Shown: in pieces, positions 1 through 7,966 of the stretch | Position numbering within the stretch: the stretch's first letter is position 1 | Layout: each line of letters starts with the position of its first letter | Source: Campylobacter concisus | GTDB lineage: Bacteria > Campylobacterota > Campylobacteria > Campylobacterales > Campylobacteraceae | DNA: 64,000 bases | Reading direction: 5' to 3' | NCBI RefSeq assembly: GCF_902460845.1 | Contig: NZ_CABPVS010000003.1 | Coordinates: 258,353-322,352, forward strand | Position numbers and translations under genes: made by a program | The notes under the pieces: model-generated | The model's input: the letters and a program-made list of their open reading frames with translations, nothing else | What the model was told of the DNA's origin: nothing | Databases searched by the model: none

Positions 1-63
1 AGTGGCTCAGGACTCTACTTTCTCTGTGTAGAAACAGAGGTTCAAATCCTCTAAGGGTCGCCA
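1..63 (+). tRNA. tRNA-Glu-like gene, 5' end outside window
   Basis: The last 63 bases of a tRNA. The part present aligns without gaps to the last 63 bases of a canonical 76-nt tRNA-Glu: D-loop AGTGGCTCAGGAC, T-arm AGAGG-TTCAAAT-CCTCT, acceptor strand AAGGGTC, discriminator G and encoded CCA. By that alignment the anticodon reads CTC. The loop is TTCTCTG, closed by a T-T mismatch, with U rather than a purine at position 37, so the anticodon arm is unusual. The first 13 bases are missing. A degenerate or mis-sequenced copy is possible. Confidence 0.65.
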
Positions 64-81
64 GATATTTTTTAAATTTTA

Positions 82-157
82 GGTCGCTTAGCTCAGTTGG
101 TAGAGCGCCACCCTTACAAGGTGGATGTCATAAGTTCGAGTCTTATAGCGACCACCA
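82..157 (+). tRNA. tRNA-Val (anticodon TAC)
   Basis: A complete 76-nt cloverleaf with acceptor GGTCGCT pairing with AGCGACC, a standard D-loop (TTAGCTCAGTTGGTAGAGC), anticodon loop CTTACAA giving anticodon TAC (valine), T-loop TTCGAGT, discriminator A and encoded CCA. It lies 18 bp after the Glu-like tRNA and 8 bp before tRNA-Asp, so the three are probably co-transcribed. Confidence 0.97.
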
Positions 158-165
158 TTTTAGGT

Positions 166-242
166 GCAGCGGTAGTTCAGTTGGTTAGAATGCCGCCCTG
201 TCACGGCGGAGGTCGCGGGTTCGAGCCCCGTCCGCTGCGCCA
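166..242 (+). tRNA. tRNA-Asp (anticodon GTC)
   Basis: A complete 77-nt cloverleaf with acceptor GCAGCGG pairing with CCGCTGC, anticodon loop CTGTCAC giving anticodon GTC (aspartate), T-loop TTCGAGC, discriminator G and encoded CCA. It is the last tRNA of the cluster. A T-rich stretch follows but I see no strong hairpin terminator. Confidence 0.97.
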
Positions 243-494
243 TCTATTATTCTTTAACTTCCATTTTTCCCAGTTATTGCTATTCTTAAAAATAGTGTTT
301 TTATTAAAAAATTTATGCTTTTAAAATTTATACGTAAGACAAATTAAAAATAAAATCTAAGTTATCGCCACTAAATTGCATATATTTAATCTAAAATTTC
401 TAAATAATTGATACAAGACAAATCAAAATTAATATTTTTATCTCTAAGTTATCAAAAAATCAATATAATCGTAAAAAATTAATAAGGGAAATTT
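243..494. other. AT-rich intergenic region with an imperfect direct repeat
   Basis: There is no convincing gene here. An ORF running through the tRNAs at 97-324 is a shadow. The region carries two related blocks, 336-366 and 415-453. Both begin with AAGACAAAT and end with CTAAGTTATC, separated by AT-rich sequence of different length. The second block lies just upstream of the ribB -10 box. Confidence 0.5.
464..469 (+). promoter_or_regulatory. Putative sigma-70 -10 box of ribB
   Basis: A perfect TATAAT lies about 25 bp before the ribB start codon, followed by the ribosome-binding site AAGGGA at 484-489. Campylobacter vegetative promoters have a strong -10 box and a weak -35 region, which fits the AT-rich upstream sequence. 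No transcript start is known from the sequence alone. Confidence 0.5.
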
Positions 495-1514
495 ATGGCA
501 TTTGAAAATGTATTAAAAGCGATCGAAGATATAAAAAATGGCAAAATGGTAATTATGGTCGACGATGAGGACCGTGAGAATGAAGGAGACTTGGTCTTTT
601 CGGCGACAAGCAGCGATATGCAAAAGGTAAATTTTGCAATCACTCATGCAAAAGGCGTGCTTTGCCTTGCGATGGATGAAGCAAACGCAAAAAGACTTGA
701 TTTGCCGCTAATGGTTTCTAAAAATACATCTAGTCACGAAACCGCATTTACTGTCACGATTGATGCAAAGGAAGCAACGACAGGCGTAAGTGCTTATGAG
801 CGTGATATGACGATTAGACTTGCTGCTAATACTGATTCAGTGCCTGAAAATTTTGTAAGGCCTGGGCATATATTTCCGCTTATTGCAAAAAAAGGCGGCG
901 TACTCGTTCGAACAGGTCACACTGAAGGATCAGTTGATCTTTGCAAACTTGCTGGCGTTAGTCCAATGGCAGCGATTTGCGAGATTGTAAAAGAAGATGG
1001 CACAATGGCAAGACGTGATTATCTGGAGGAATTCTGTAAAAAATTTAACCTAAATATGATAAGCGTTTCTGAATTAGTAGAATACAGACTTAGCCACGAA
1101 AGCCTAATAGAAGTTTCGCCCACAAAGAGTGTAAAAATCTGTGGTTTTGAAGCAAAAAGATATGACATAAAAGATCACGAAAATAAAAATCACGCTGCCT
1201 ATATTTTCGGGGAGATAAAAGCGCAAACTAATGTAAAATTTCAAAAAATAAGTAAAGATCATGAGCTTTTAAGCGGAGATAAATTTGATAATTTATTAAA
1301 GTCGTTGGATTTTTTAAGTAAAAATGGTGGAGTGTTACTATTTTTAGACAGTAATAAAAGCGATGCAAGCTCACAAAAAGATTATGGCATTGGGGCACAA
1401 ATTTTAAAGTATTTTGGTATAAGCGAGATTGAGCTTTTAAGCTCAAATAAAAATAAAGAATTTGTAAGCCTTGCAGGCTTTGGTCTTGATATAGAGGGCT
1501 ATAAAGAAATTTAA
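495..1514 (+). CDS. ribB: 3,4-dihydroxy-2-butanone-4-phosphate synthase with degenerate RibA-like C-terminal domain
   Basis: RibB converts ribulose 5-phosphate to dihydroxybutanone phosphate and formate for riboflavin synthesis in the cytoplasm. The first 200 residues carry the RibB signatures: the acidic motif DDEDRENEGDL at 23-33, RPGHIFPL at 122-129 and RTGHTEGSVDL at 139-149. Residues about 205-339 resemble the end of GTP cyclohydrolase II (YGIGAQIL at 297-304), but the three-cysteine zinc site and the catalytic region of that enzyme are absent. The second domain therefore should not hydrolyse GTP, and a separate ribA is expected elsewhere. A truncated RibBA of this kind is familiar in Campylobacter and Helicobacter. 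The start is supported by AAGGGA a few bases upstream. Confidence 0.93.
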   Translation: MAFENVLKAIEDIKNGKMVIMVDDEDRENEGDLVFSATSSDMQKVNFAITHAKGVLCLAMDEANAKRLDLPLMVSKNTSSHETAFTVTIDAKEATTGVSAYERDMTIRLAANTDSVPENFVRPGHIFPLIAKKGGVLVRTGHTEGSVDLCKLAGVSPMAAICEIVKEDGTMARRDYLEEFCKKFNLNMISVSELVEYRLSHESLIEVSPTKSVKICGFEAKRYDIKDHENKNHAAYIFGEIKAQTNVKFQKISKDHELLSGDKFDNLLKSLDFLSKNGGVLLFLDSNKSDASSQKDYGIGAQILKYFGISEIELLSSNKNKEFVSLAGFGLDIEGYKEI

Positions 1515-1551
1515 TTTTGCCATGTTCTATTTAATGCGGATATTAATCGTC

Positions 1552-2361
1552 CTAATAGCAAAATTCTTCACTTGGAAAAATTTTGCTCTTTACATCATTT
1601 GCGTAGGATTGCACACTCTTTCTTACAATATCCGCTCCATCAAGATAGCGTTTTACAAATTTTGGTTTAAAGTCTTCGAAAAACCCAAGCATGTCAGACC
1701 ATACAAGCACCTGTCCATCGACGTTTACTCCAGATCCGATACCAATAACTGGTACATGAACTTGCTTTGTTATCTCACTGGCCACGCCACTCATCGTGCC
1801 CTCAAGTAAGATACCAAATGCTCCAGCTTGCTCAAACGCCAAAGCCTCTTCAATTAGTTTTTTTGCCTCGATCTCGCTTCTACCTTTTATCTTATAGCCA
1901 CCTTCAAATTTATAAAACTGAGGCTTTAAGCCAATGTGAGCCATAACGTTTATGCCCTCTTCACAAAGGCGCTTCACTAAATTTACTTGGCGCATGCCAA
2001 CTTCGAGCTTTACCGCATCGGCATTTGTTTGTTTGAAAAATTTCATCGCATTTTTTATAGCTTGCTTTTCATTTGTGTAGCTGCCAAATGGCATATCGGC
2101 CATGATAAAAGTATTTTTAGCTCCATTACAAACTGCCTTTGTATGATAAAGCATGGTATTCATGTCCGCACTTATCGTGCTTTCTTGCATATTAAAACTC
2201 ATATTTAAGCTATCGCCAACCAAAATAATATCAGCATAATCATCAAAAAGCTTAGCAAATAACGCATCATAGGCAGTTATCATTACAATAGGCTCAATGC
2301 CTTTTTTATTTTTTATATCATTTATGCTTAGTTTTTTCTTCTGAGTTTTTTCATTTTTCAT
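1552..2361 (-). CDS. panB: 3-methyl-2-oxobutanoate hydroxymethyltransferase
   Basis: PanB adds a hydroxymethyl group from methylene-tetrahydrofolate to ketoisovalerate, the first committed step of pantothenate synthesis. Visible motifs are VGDSL at 48-52 (metal-binding aspartate), MADMPFGSY at 87-95, HIGL at 142-145, a KGR segment at 159-161 and the catalytic glutamate in LLEG near 187. An upstream in-frame TTG at 2373 would add four residues, but its next codon lies in the GGAG that serves as ribosome-binding site for ATG 2361, so I chose 2361 (269 residues, normal for the family). It is convergent with ribB and no panC is adjacent. Confidence 0.95.
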   Translation of the reverse strand: MKNEKTQKKKLSINDIKNKKGIEPIVMITAYDALFAKLFDDYADIILVGDSLNMSFNMQESTISADMNTMLYHTKAVCNGAKNTFIMADMPFGSYTNEKQAIKNAMKFFKQTNADAVKLEVGMRQVNLVKRLCEEGINVMAHIGLKPQFYKFEGGYKIKGRSEIEAKKLIEEALAFEQAGAFGILLEGTMSGVASEITKQVHVPVIGIGSGVNVDGQVLVWSDMLGFFEDFKPKFVKRYLDGADIVRKSVQSYANDVKSKIFPSEEFCY

Positions 2362-2447
2362 TGCAAGCTCCAAGGATTTTTAGCTAAAAGGCTAACAATT
2401 TTATCAAATTTTTGCTACAATTACGCCAATTTCTTAAGGACATAAAA

Positions 2448-2852
2448 ATGGGTATATTAAAAAGGCTTGAAATAGATTACTCTTATGACATAGTTGAAGA
2501 ATTTTTATCTCACTATGCTTTAATGTGCGATTTACTCGAGCCTTTGATAATAAATTTAGGAAGAGCTGATAAATATAAAGATAGTATCTTAGAGCTTACT
2601 AGGATTTTTCATAATATTAAATCAGCAGCAGGATTCATGCATCTTGATCCGATACTAAAGCTTACAACTTTAGCTGAAGAGATAACTCAAGAGGCAAGAA
2701 GTCTAAAGGGTCCAGCAAATGATAAATTTATAGATTGGTTGCTGCTTATTAGTGATCAGTTTAATAAATATAAAGATGACGTCGAGAACGATTTTGAATA
2801 TTTTAGCGTTCTTGAGCCAAAAATCATTGATGTGCCTGCAAAACTTAACTAA
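2448..2852 (+). CDS. Orphan histidine phosphotransfer (Hpt) domain protein
   Basis: A 134-residue, all-helical protein with the Hpt signature FHNIKSAAGF at about 54-63. His55 is the likely phosphoryl acceptor, followed by the expected lysine and a small-residue patch, then an amphipathic second helix (LTTLAEEI). There is no kinase, receiver or membrane part. The start at ATG 2448 is set by AAGGA seven bases upstream; a longer reading from 2412 lacks such a site. It probably shuttles phosphate between a hybrid kinase and a response regulator encoded elsewhere. No hybrid kinase is visible in the window, so the partners are unknown. Confidence 0.7.
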   Translation: MGILKRLEIDYSYDIVEEFLSHYALMCDLLEPLIINLGRADKYKDSILELTRIFHNIKSAAGFMHLDPILKLTTLAEEITQEARSLKGPANDKFIDWLLLISDQFNKYKDDVENDFEYFSVLEPKIIDVPAKLN

Positions 2853-2878
2853 ATAATTCACTAACCATTTTATTTTTT

Positions 2879-3237
2879 GGGAGCGACTTGGCTTCGACAG
2901 GAGCAGAGTGTATACGGTGGCACGTCGCTTTGAGCAAAGCGTAAAAAGCTCAAATTAAATTTAAACGCAAACAACGTTAATTTCGCTCCTGCTTACGCTA
3001 AAGCTGCGTAAGTTCAGTTGAGCCTTGCTTAGTCTAATTCTAGCTAGGACAAAAGCAAGTAATTTAGCTAGAATAGGCTCGCAAAGTGACTGCTTGCTAG
3101 CTGAAATTTTAGTCTTAGTCTAAATTTTGGTTTTGGAAAGTGAGCCTTTTTAGATGAAATTTTCACTTTTGCTAAGCGTGTAGAGGCTGTATGCATTTTG
3201 TTTTTGGACAGGGGTTCGATCCCCCTCGCTTCCACCA
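2879..3237 (+). ncRNA. ssrA: Transfer-messenger RNA (tmRNA)
   Basis: The 5' end GGGAGCG pairs with the 3' acceptor strand CGCTTCC, followed by A and encoded CCA. The tRNA-like T-loop GGGGTTCGATCCCCC is present near 3210-3225. The tag reading frame at 2967-3011 encodes ANNVNFAPAYAKAA followed by TAA, which has the shape of the Campylobacter degradation tag. It rescues ribosomes stalled on broken mRNA together with SmpB. It lies only 26 bp after the Hpt gene, in a one-piece (non-permuted) arrangement. Confidence 0.97.
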
Positions 3238-3280
3238 TTTTTATCTAAAATACAAATAATTTTTTATTAAATAGATTAAA

Positions 3281-4168
3281 TTAAAAGAGTTCTTCTGACT
3301 CAAAATAATTTTGTGAAATATTTCGCTCTTTTTCATTAGTATTTACATGAAGCACGTAGTAACCTATCTGTGTGTTGCTAGCGTCTATTAATGGTACCAC
3401 GCAAAAGTAGTGCGTTTTATAAACGTAAAATTCATATTCTTTAAAATTAATATCACGCAAAAAACCTACTATATTTAAATTTGCACTGCTTAAATTTTCG
3501 ATGTAATAATCATTTAAAATTTGATCACTTGGAATGCTTTTACGTGATGGCATCTTGTCTTTAGCTAAAAGAACAAATAGATCAATTCCTTGCTTTTTAA
3601 AATAATTTCCAAGTGAGTCAAAATTTAACAAAACCTCGATGTTGCCAATAATTTTACCATCACGTACTACGTTTGAGACAGCCCTTAGATGCGTTCCGGC
3701 ATACCACGCCTCGATACCGACCATGGGCTTGTTTTGATGCCTTGACTCTTGCACTAAAAACCTACTACTAGCGATCATATCGCCATATCTGTTTAGATCC
3801 CAACTCCTTACATAGCTTTTTAGATCTTTATCATAAATGTGAAGCTTAATGTTGTTATACATCGAAGCTGCACCAAGGGTTTTGGTTAAATTTTCGATAT
3901 TTTTTATACATTCATCGCGGCTTTGCCCTAGCAAGCATATTTGTATGGATTCATTTTGAGCAAGCAAGATAGAGATCGCCATTGATGAAAATTTCTCATC
4001 ATCTATACTTTTATTAAGCTGTTTTACCTGGTAATCAAAAAAGACTCGCATATTATTTTGCATCTTTTCAGCCATATAAGAGCTGTAAAGAAAGTAAAAA
4101 AGCCCTCCAAGCACTATGATAAAGATAAAAACGATATAGAAATTAAGATATTTTTTATATTTATTCAA
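3281..4168 (-). CDS. Membrane-anchored periplasmic Cache-type sensor protein without signalling domain
   Basis: It has a short cytoplasmic N-terminus, one strong membrane segment at about 11-31, and an extracytoplasmic domain of about 260 residues. That domain has the pattern of double-Cache sensors, with a long helix after the membrane, then mixed strands and helices including an LRAVSNVVRDGKIIGNIEV stretch typical of such ligand-binding domains. It ends after the domain, with no second membrane segment, HAMP, kinase, cyclase or chemoreceptor part. The start overlaps the upstream HIT gene by 8 bp, so the two are co-transcribed. It could be a detached sensor acting through a partner. Function unknown. 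Confidence 0.7.
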   Translation of the reverse strand: MNKYKKYLNFYIVFIFIIVLGGLFYFLYSSYMAEKMQNNMRVFFDYQVKQLNKSIDDEKFSSMAISILLAQNESIQICLLGQSRDECIKNIENLTKTLGAASMYNNIKLHIYDKDLKSYVRSWDLNRYGDMIASSRFLVQESRHQNKPMVGIEAWYAGTHLRAVSNVVRDGKIIGNIEVLLNFDSLGNYFKKQGIDLFVLLAKDKMPSRKSIPSDQILNDYYIENLSSANLNIVGFLRDINFKEYEFYVYKTHYFCVVPLIDASNTQIGYYVLHVNTNEKERNISQNYFESEELF

Positions 4169-4532
4169 AACTAGCCCTTAGCTTTTCTTCTAAAAATTTT
4201 GCAAATTTATCAAATTCTGGTAACGCAAGCTCGCTTTTTCTTTTTGGATTAGCCCAAACACTATCTGGAAAAAATGCGTCATCACTAAATCTAGCAATAA
4301 CATGTATATGCACGTGTGGCACGTAGTTTCCAAAGCTTGCAATGTTTATTTTGGTTGGTTTATAAAACTCAAGCATCGCCTTTTCGCTTATAAGCATCGC
4401 TTCAAATAGCCTGGCTCTACTCGCTTCATCACAATCGCTTAGCTCACGAAATGGCTTAATGGTAAAAATTTTTATCCATGGAAGTTCATTGTCTTCACGC
4501 TCGATTTTTATAAATTTATCTTTATAGATCAT
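4161..4532 (-). CDS. HIT-family nucleotide-binding hydrolase
   Basis: A 123-residue single-domain HIT protein. The histidine triad motif PHVHIHVIARF lies at 72-82, with three alternating histidines, the last but one acting as nucleophile in the family. Members hydrolyse AMP-linked or dinucleotide substrates in the cytoplasm; the substrate cannot be told from the sequence. It sits between the AI-2E-type membrane protein (14 bp upstream in the transcript) and the Cache protein (8-bp overlap), suggesting a three-gene operon. Confidence 0.88.
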   Translation of the reverse strand: MIYKDKFIKIEREDNELPWIKIFTIKPFRELSDCDEASRARLFEAMLISEKAMLEFYKPTKINIASFGNYVPHVHIHVIARFSDDAFFPDSVWANPKRKSELALPEFDKFAKFLEEKLRASFE

Positions 4533-4546
4533 ATTTGTTCCTATTT

Positions 4547-5587
4547 TTATACAAAATTTCTCTCTCTTAAAAGCGTATAAAGCTTAATAGTCGAGATAAA
4601 AAATGTCACGATCGCTGGTCCAAGGATCACGCCCCAAAACCCAAATGTCGTGATACCTGCAAGCATCGCAAAGAATATAAGAAGCTCATTTATCTTTGTT
4701 GGTATTTTAACCAGCTTCGAGTTTATAAATTTAATAACAAGTGGCTTTAAAAGCGTATCAGCTGCAAATGAGATCACTACGATCGTATAAATTGCGATAG
4801 TTATCGCTGCTGCTGTGTTGCCATTTGCAAACTCATAAATGCTAATAGGCCCCCATGCCAAAATACCGCCAACAACTGGAATAAGCGAAGCAAAGCTAAA
4901 AAAGATGCCAGTTAGCACGCCGTCATAGCCGTAAAAGCTTGTGATAATAGCAAATAAAAAGCCTTGGATTATCATATTTGCGATAGTTGAATAAAAAACC
5001 ACACTCATCACGTTGCCAACTTCGCTTAAAATAGACTCTGTGTCATCTTGTTTTAGCGGAAGTGCATATTTTAGATAGCTGATTAGTTCATTGCCATAAA
5101 GATTACAAAAGAAGAAAAAGACCAAAATAATAATCATATCAAAGCCAAATTTAAGGCTTAACTTACCTAGACTTGCAAGATTTGTCGCAAGTTGAGAAAA
5201 AAGCATCTTAATATCAAGTCCGCCGATAAATTCTTTTATCTTTGGCTCTAAAAAATTTATCGACTCAGGCATCCTAAAATCATAATTTTTGATAAATTCG
5301 ATAGTCTTTGTGACATTGTTTATATCAAAGCCAGCTGCGTATTTTGCGATCTCAACCACTGCATAAAGAAGTGGGGCGATAAATAAGCAAAGAAGCACCG
5401 ACGTGGTAAGAGCCGATGAAAGCGTCTTGCGGTTTTTAGTGAGCGATAAAAATGCGATTTGGACATTCGAAACCGCGACAGCAAGCAGTGCTGCGATAAA
5501 AATATCAAGCAGATATGGTTTAAAAAGATAGACCACCAAAGCTAAAGCGCAAAATACAAAAATTCCAAAAAATAGTCTATTGTTCAT
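4547..5587 (-). CDS. AI-2E family (UPF0118/PerM) membrane transporter
   Basis: A 346-residue integral membrane protein with about seven to eight hydrophobic segments: two near the N-terminus (7-50), one at about 55-85, one around 150, then a C-terminal set from about 200 to 345. This is the layout of the AI-2E exporter family, whose members have been linked to autoinducer-2 export or sodium/proton antiport. The glycine- and proline-rich segment SLIPVVGGILAWGPI is a conserved family feature. It starts at ATG 5587 behind GGGAG. It is the first gene of the group with the HIT and Cache genes. The substrate is not predictable here. Confidence 0.87.
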   Translation of the reverse strand: MNNRLFFGIFVFCALALVVYLFKPYLLDIFIAALLAVAVSNVQIAFLSLTKNRKTLSSALTTSVLLCLFIAPLLYAVVEIAKYAAGFDINNVTKTIEFIKNYDFRMPESINFLEPKIKEFIGGLDIKMLFSQLATNLASLGKLSLKFGFDMIIILVFFFFCNLYGNELISYLKYALPLKQDDTESILSEVGNVMSVVFYSTIANMIIQGFLFAIITSFYGYDGVLTGIFFSFASLIPVVGGILAWGPISIYEFANGNTAAAITIAIYTIVVISFAADTLLKPLVIKFINSKLVKIPTKINELLIFFAMLAGITTFGFWGVILGPAIVTFFISTIKLYTLLRERNFV

Positions 5588-5803
5588 CTCGCTCCCTTAA
5601 AATGGGGTAATTATAGCAAATTTATCAAAGCTGCTCATTTGCTTCCCAAATTTGCTCAATCTCTTTGCCATCAAGCTTGCAAAGCTAGCAAGTGTGGCTA
5701 GGCTTTGGGTATTTTCAGCATGCTACTGGCGCTTAGTAAATTTAGATAAATTTATAGTTTTACGCAAAATTTCTAGCTCAAAAGCTCCTACAAATTTAGC
5801 CTT

Positions 5804-6883
5804 TTACGTGCACTGAAAATTTGCCCCGACGATCTCGCACTTATCACAAATTTGCATATAGATCGTGCCCTCGCCGTCTATCAACGCGCCAAGAGGAATT
5901 TGTGCTAGATATTTCATGCTTTTGCTACATTTTGGACATTTTAAATGCTCAGCATCTTGCTCCCACTGCGGATATCCACCAAGCAAAATTTCGCTATCTA
6001 TCATATATGAGTAGTGAGCGCAAACCTCGCTAGCTAGCTCGAAATTTTGCCCATCGAGCGTTGCCACAGCATCTCTTAAATAATCTTCGCTATCACCCTC
6101 GCCTACTACCTCTGTTTGCACGCTATTGTCATCATTTTGGCAAAAGTACTGCACAAGGCCAACGCATGTTGGGCAAAATTTAAGCACAGCATCGTTTTTT
6201 AGCTCTAGTCCAAGTCGCTTTAGACTCTCTTTTTTGATGATAAATTCCAGCATCTCACCGCTACAAAATTTACATTTTTCATCGCTTAGTGCTTTAAATT
6301 TAATGCTTGCATCTGCATTTTGGCTTGGCCCACATGTAAAACATTTATCAAAAACTAGGCTTCTTCTCTTGCCACTCTCGTCAAAGCTCCAGCCAGCAAC
6401 CTGCGCATATCCGTCCATATCAACATGAAGCTTCGCCCTCCAAGGCTTTGGCGCATTATAGAGCTTAAAAAATAGCTCCCTTACCACCTCATCGCCCTGC
6501 CAGGCAAGTGCGCAAAGGATGTGATTTATTTTTACGATATTTTCAGCGCCATTAAGCCTATTTATGAGCTCATCTCTCACGTCGCTTGGGGCGTTTTTGT
6601 AAATTTCAAATGGGTAGTACTCGCCCTGCTTGGTCACTTCTCTTATTATCTGCTCATCACAAATGCCGTGTAGGTAGAAAATATAGACAAGATCGCTATA
6701 AATTTCATCATATTTGCCTATCTCGTCTGTGTGAGCTAGGACATTTTTTAGCTTTTGTTTGATCTCATCTTCGCTTAAGCCTTGATAAAACTCCAACTTC
6801 TCTTTTTGCCTGCAATCATAGCAGATCCCGTCAAAGTAAATCGTCCTTTGCTCGCACTTAGGACAAAGATATGGCTCGCCCAT
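5804..6883 (-). CDS. Multi-zinc-ribbon protein with DUF1963-like C-terminal part
   Basis: A 359-residue soluble protein rich in paired cysteines: C7/C10 with C21/C24, CFTC and CKFC in the middle, CPTC near 248, then CPKC and CDKC at the end. The C-terminal third, with LLGGYPQWEQD followed by CPKC and a QIPLG segment, resembles DUF1963/YwqG-type proteins. Residues about 30-140 look like a helical repeat (ELINRLNGAENIVK). It begins 23 bp after the ruvB stop behind GGAG, so it is probably co-transcribed with ruvB. The function is not known. Zinc binding is inferred only from the cysteine pattern. Confidence 0.75.
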   Translation of the reverse strand: MGEPYLCPKCEQRTIYFDGICYDCRQKEKLEFYQGLSEDEIKQKLKNVLAHTDEIGKYDEIYSDLVYIFYLHGICDEQIIREVTKQGEYYPFEIYKNAPSDVRDELINRLNGAENIVKINHILCALAWQGDEVVRELFFKLYNAPKPWRAKLHVDMDGYAQVAGWSFDESGKRRSLVFDKCFTCGPSQNADASIKFKALSDEKCKFCSGEMLEFIIKKESLKRLGLELKNDAVLKFCPTCVGLVQYFCQNDDNSVQTEVVGEGDSEDYLRDAVATLDGQNFELASEVCAHYSYMIDSEILLGGYPQWEQDAEHLKCPKCSKSMKYLAQIPLGALIDGEGTIYMQICDKCEIVGANFQCT

Positions 6884-6906
6884 TTTTGCTCCAAATTTAA
6901 ATTTCG

Positions 6907-7917
6907 CTACTCAAAAAGCCCTTTTTCGATATCTATCTTGACGTTAAAGGTTTCAAAGCACTTCGCACTCGCGATTCTACCCTTTGCAGTGCGCTCGATA
7001 AAGCCATTTGCAAGCAGGTATGGCTCGATGACGTCCTCAACCGTGCCCTCGTCCTCGCTAAGTGCTGCTGCAATCGTGCTAAGTCCCATAGGACGGCGCC
7101 TTGCTTGCATCAAAATTTCTAAATACCTAATATCCATCTCGTCAAATCCAAGCGAATTTACACCAAGTGCGTTAAGTCCCTCTTTTGCGCGCTCGTGGCT
7201 GATGATTTGCTCGTCATTTACCTCAGCAAAGTCGCGAATTCGCTTTAATAGCCTAAGAGCGATCCTAGGCGTGGCACGTGAGCGTTTGGCGATCTCTAAA
7301 GAGGCGTTTTTGTCGCACTCTTTACCAAGCTTAGCTGAGGCGATCTGTACGATACGGCTTAGCTCGCTACTTGTATAAAACTGGAGTCTAAAATCCATCC
7401 CAAAGCGGTCTCTTAAAGGCGCTGAGATCATGCCAGCACGCGTCGTTGCGCCTATTAGCGTAAATTTTGGCAAGTCTATCTTGATAGTCTGGGCAGCTGG
7501 TCCTGAGCCTATGATAATGTCTAGCCTAAAGTCCTCCATCGCAGGGTAAAGCACCTCCTCAATAGCTGGGCTTAGGCGGTGGATCTCATCGATAAAAAGC
7601 ACGTCGCCCTCTTGTAAATTTGTAAGGATTGCCGCCAGGTCGCCACTCTTTTCTATCATCGGTGCTGCGGTCATTTTGATACTCACGCCCATTTCGTTTG
7701 CTATGATGTGAGCAAGGGTTGTTTTACCAAGTCCTGGAGGGCCGTAAAATAGCACGTGATCTAGGCATTCATTTCGCTTTTTGGCTGCTTTTATAAAGAC
7801 ATCTAAATTTTGCTTGATCTTTTCTTGTCCGATGTAGTCTTCAAATTTTGTCGGTCTAAGTGAGACTTCAAAGTCATTTTCAAAGCTTACTTTTTCGATT
7901 TCAACGATTCTATCCAA
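6907..7917 (-). CDS. ruvB: Holliday junction branch-migration DNA helicase RuvB
   Basis: RuvB is the AAA+ motor that, with RuvA, drives branch migration of Holliday junctions. It shows Walker A GPPGLGKT at 59-66, Walker B DEIH at 110-113, sensor-1 GATTR at 156-160, the arginine-finger region APLRDRFG, and a C-terminal winged helix with [13 protein letters not shown]. The 336-residue length is normal. The start codon is TTG, supported by AAGGA six bases upstream and by the family N-terminus MDRIVEIEK. ruvA and ruvC are not adjacent. Confidence 0.97.
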   Translation of the reverse strand: MDRIVEIEKVSFENDFEVSLRPTKFEDYIGQEKIKQNLDVFIKAAKKRNECLDHVLFYGPPGLGKTTLAHIIANEMGVSIKMTAAPMIEKSGDLAAILTNLQEGDVLFIDEIHRLSPAIEEVLYPAMEDFRLDIIIGSGPAAQTIKIDLPKFTLIGATTRAGMISAPLRDRFGMDFRLQFYTSSELSRIVQIASAKLGKECDKNASLEIAKRSRATPRIALRLLKRIRDFAEVNDEQIISHERAKEGLNALGVNSLGFDEMDIRYLEILMQARRRPMGLSTIAAALSEDEGTVEDVIEPYLLANGFIERTAKGRIASAKCFETFNVKIDIEKGLFE

Positions 7918-7966
7918 AGTTTTTCCTTCTAAATTTAAGGCTTCATTTTACGCTTTTATGCTTAAT

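Noticed and set aside
97-324. 75-codon ORF across the tRNA cluster
   Set aside because: It reads through tRNA-Val and tRNA-Asp and has no ribosome-binding site.
6782-7378. 198-codon plus-strand ORF opposite ruvB and the zinc-ribbon gene
   Set aside because: Serine/leucine-rich antisense shadow; both minus-strand genes are clear and conserved.
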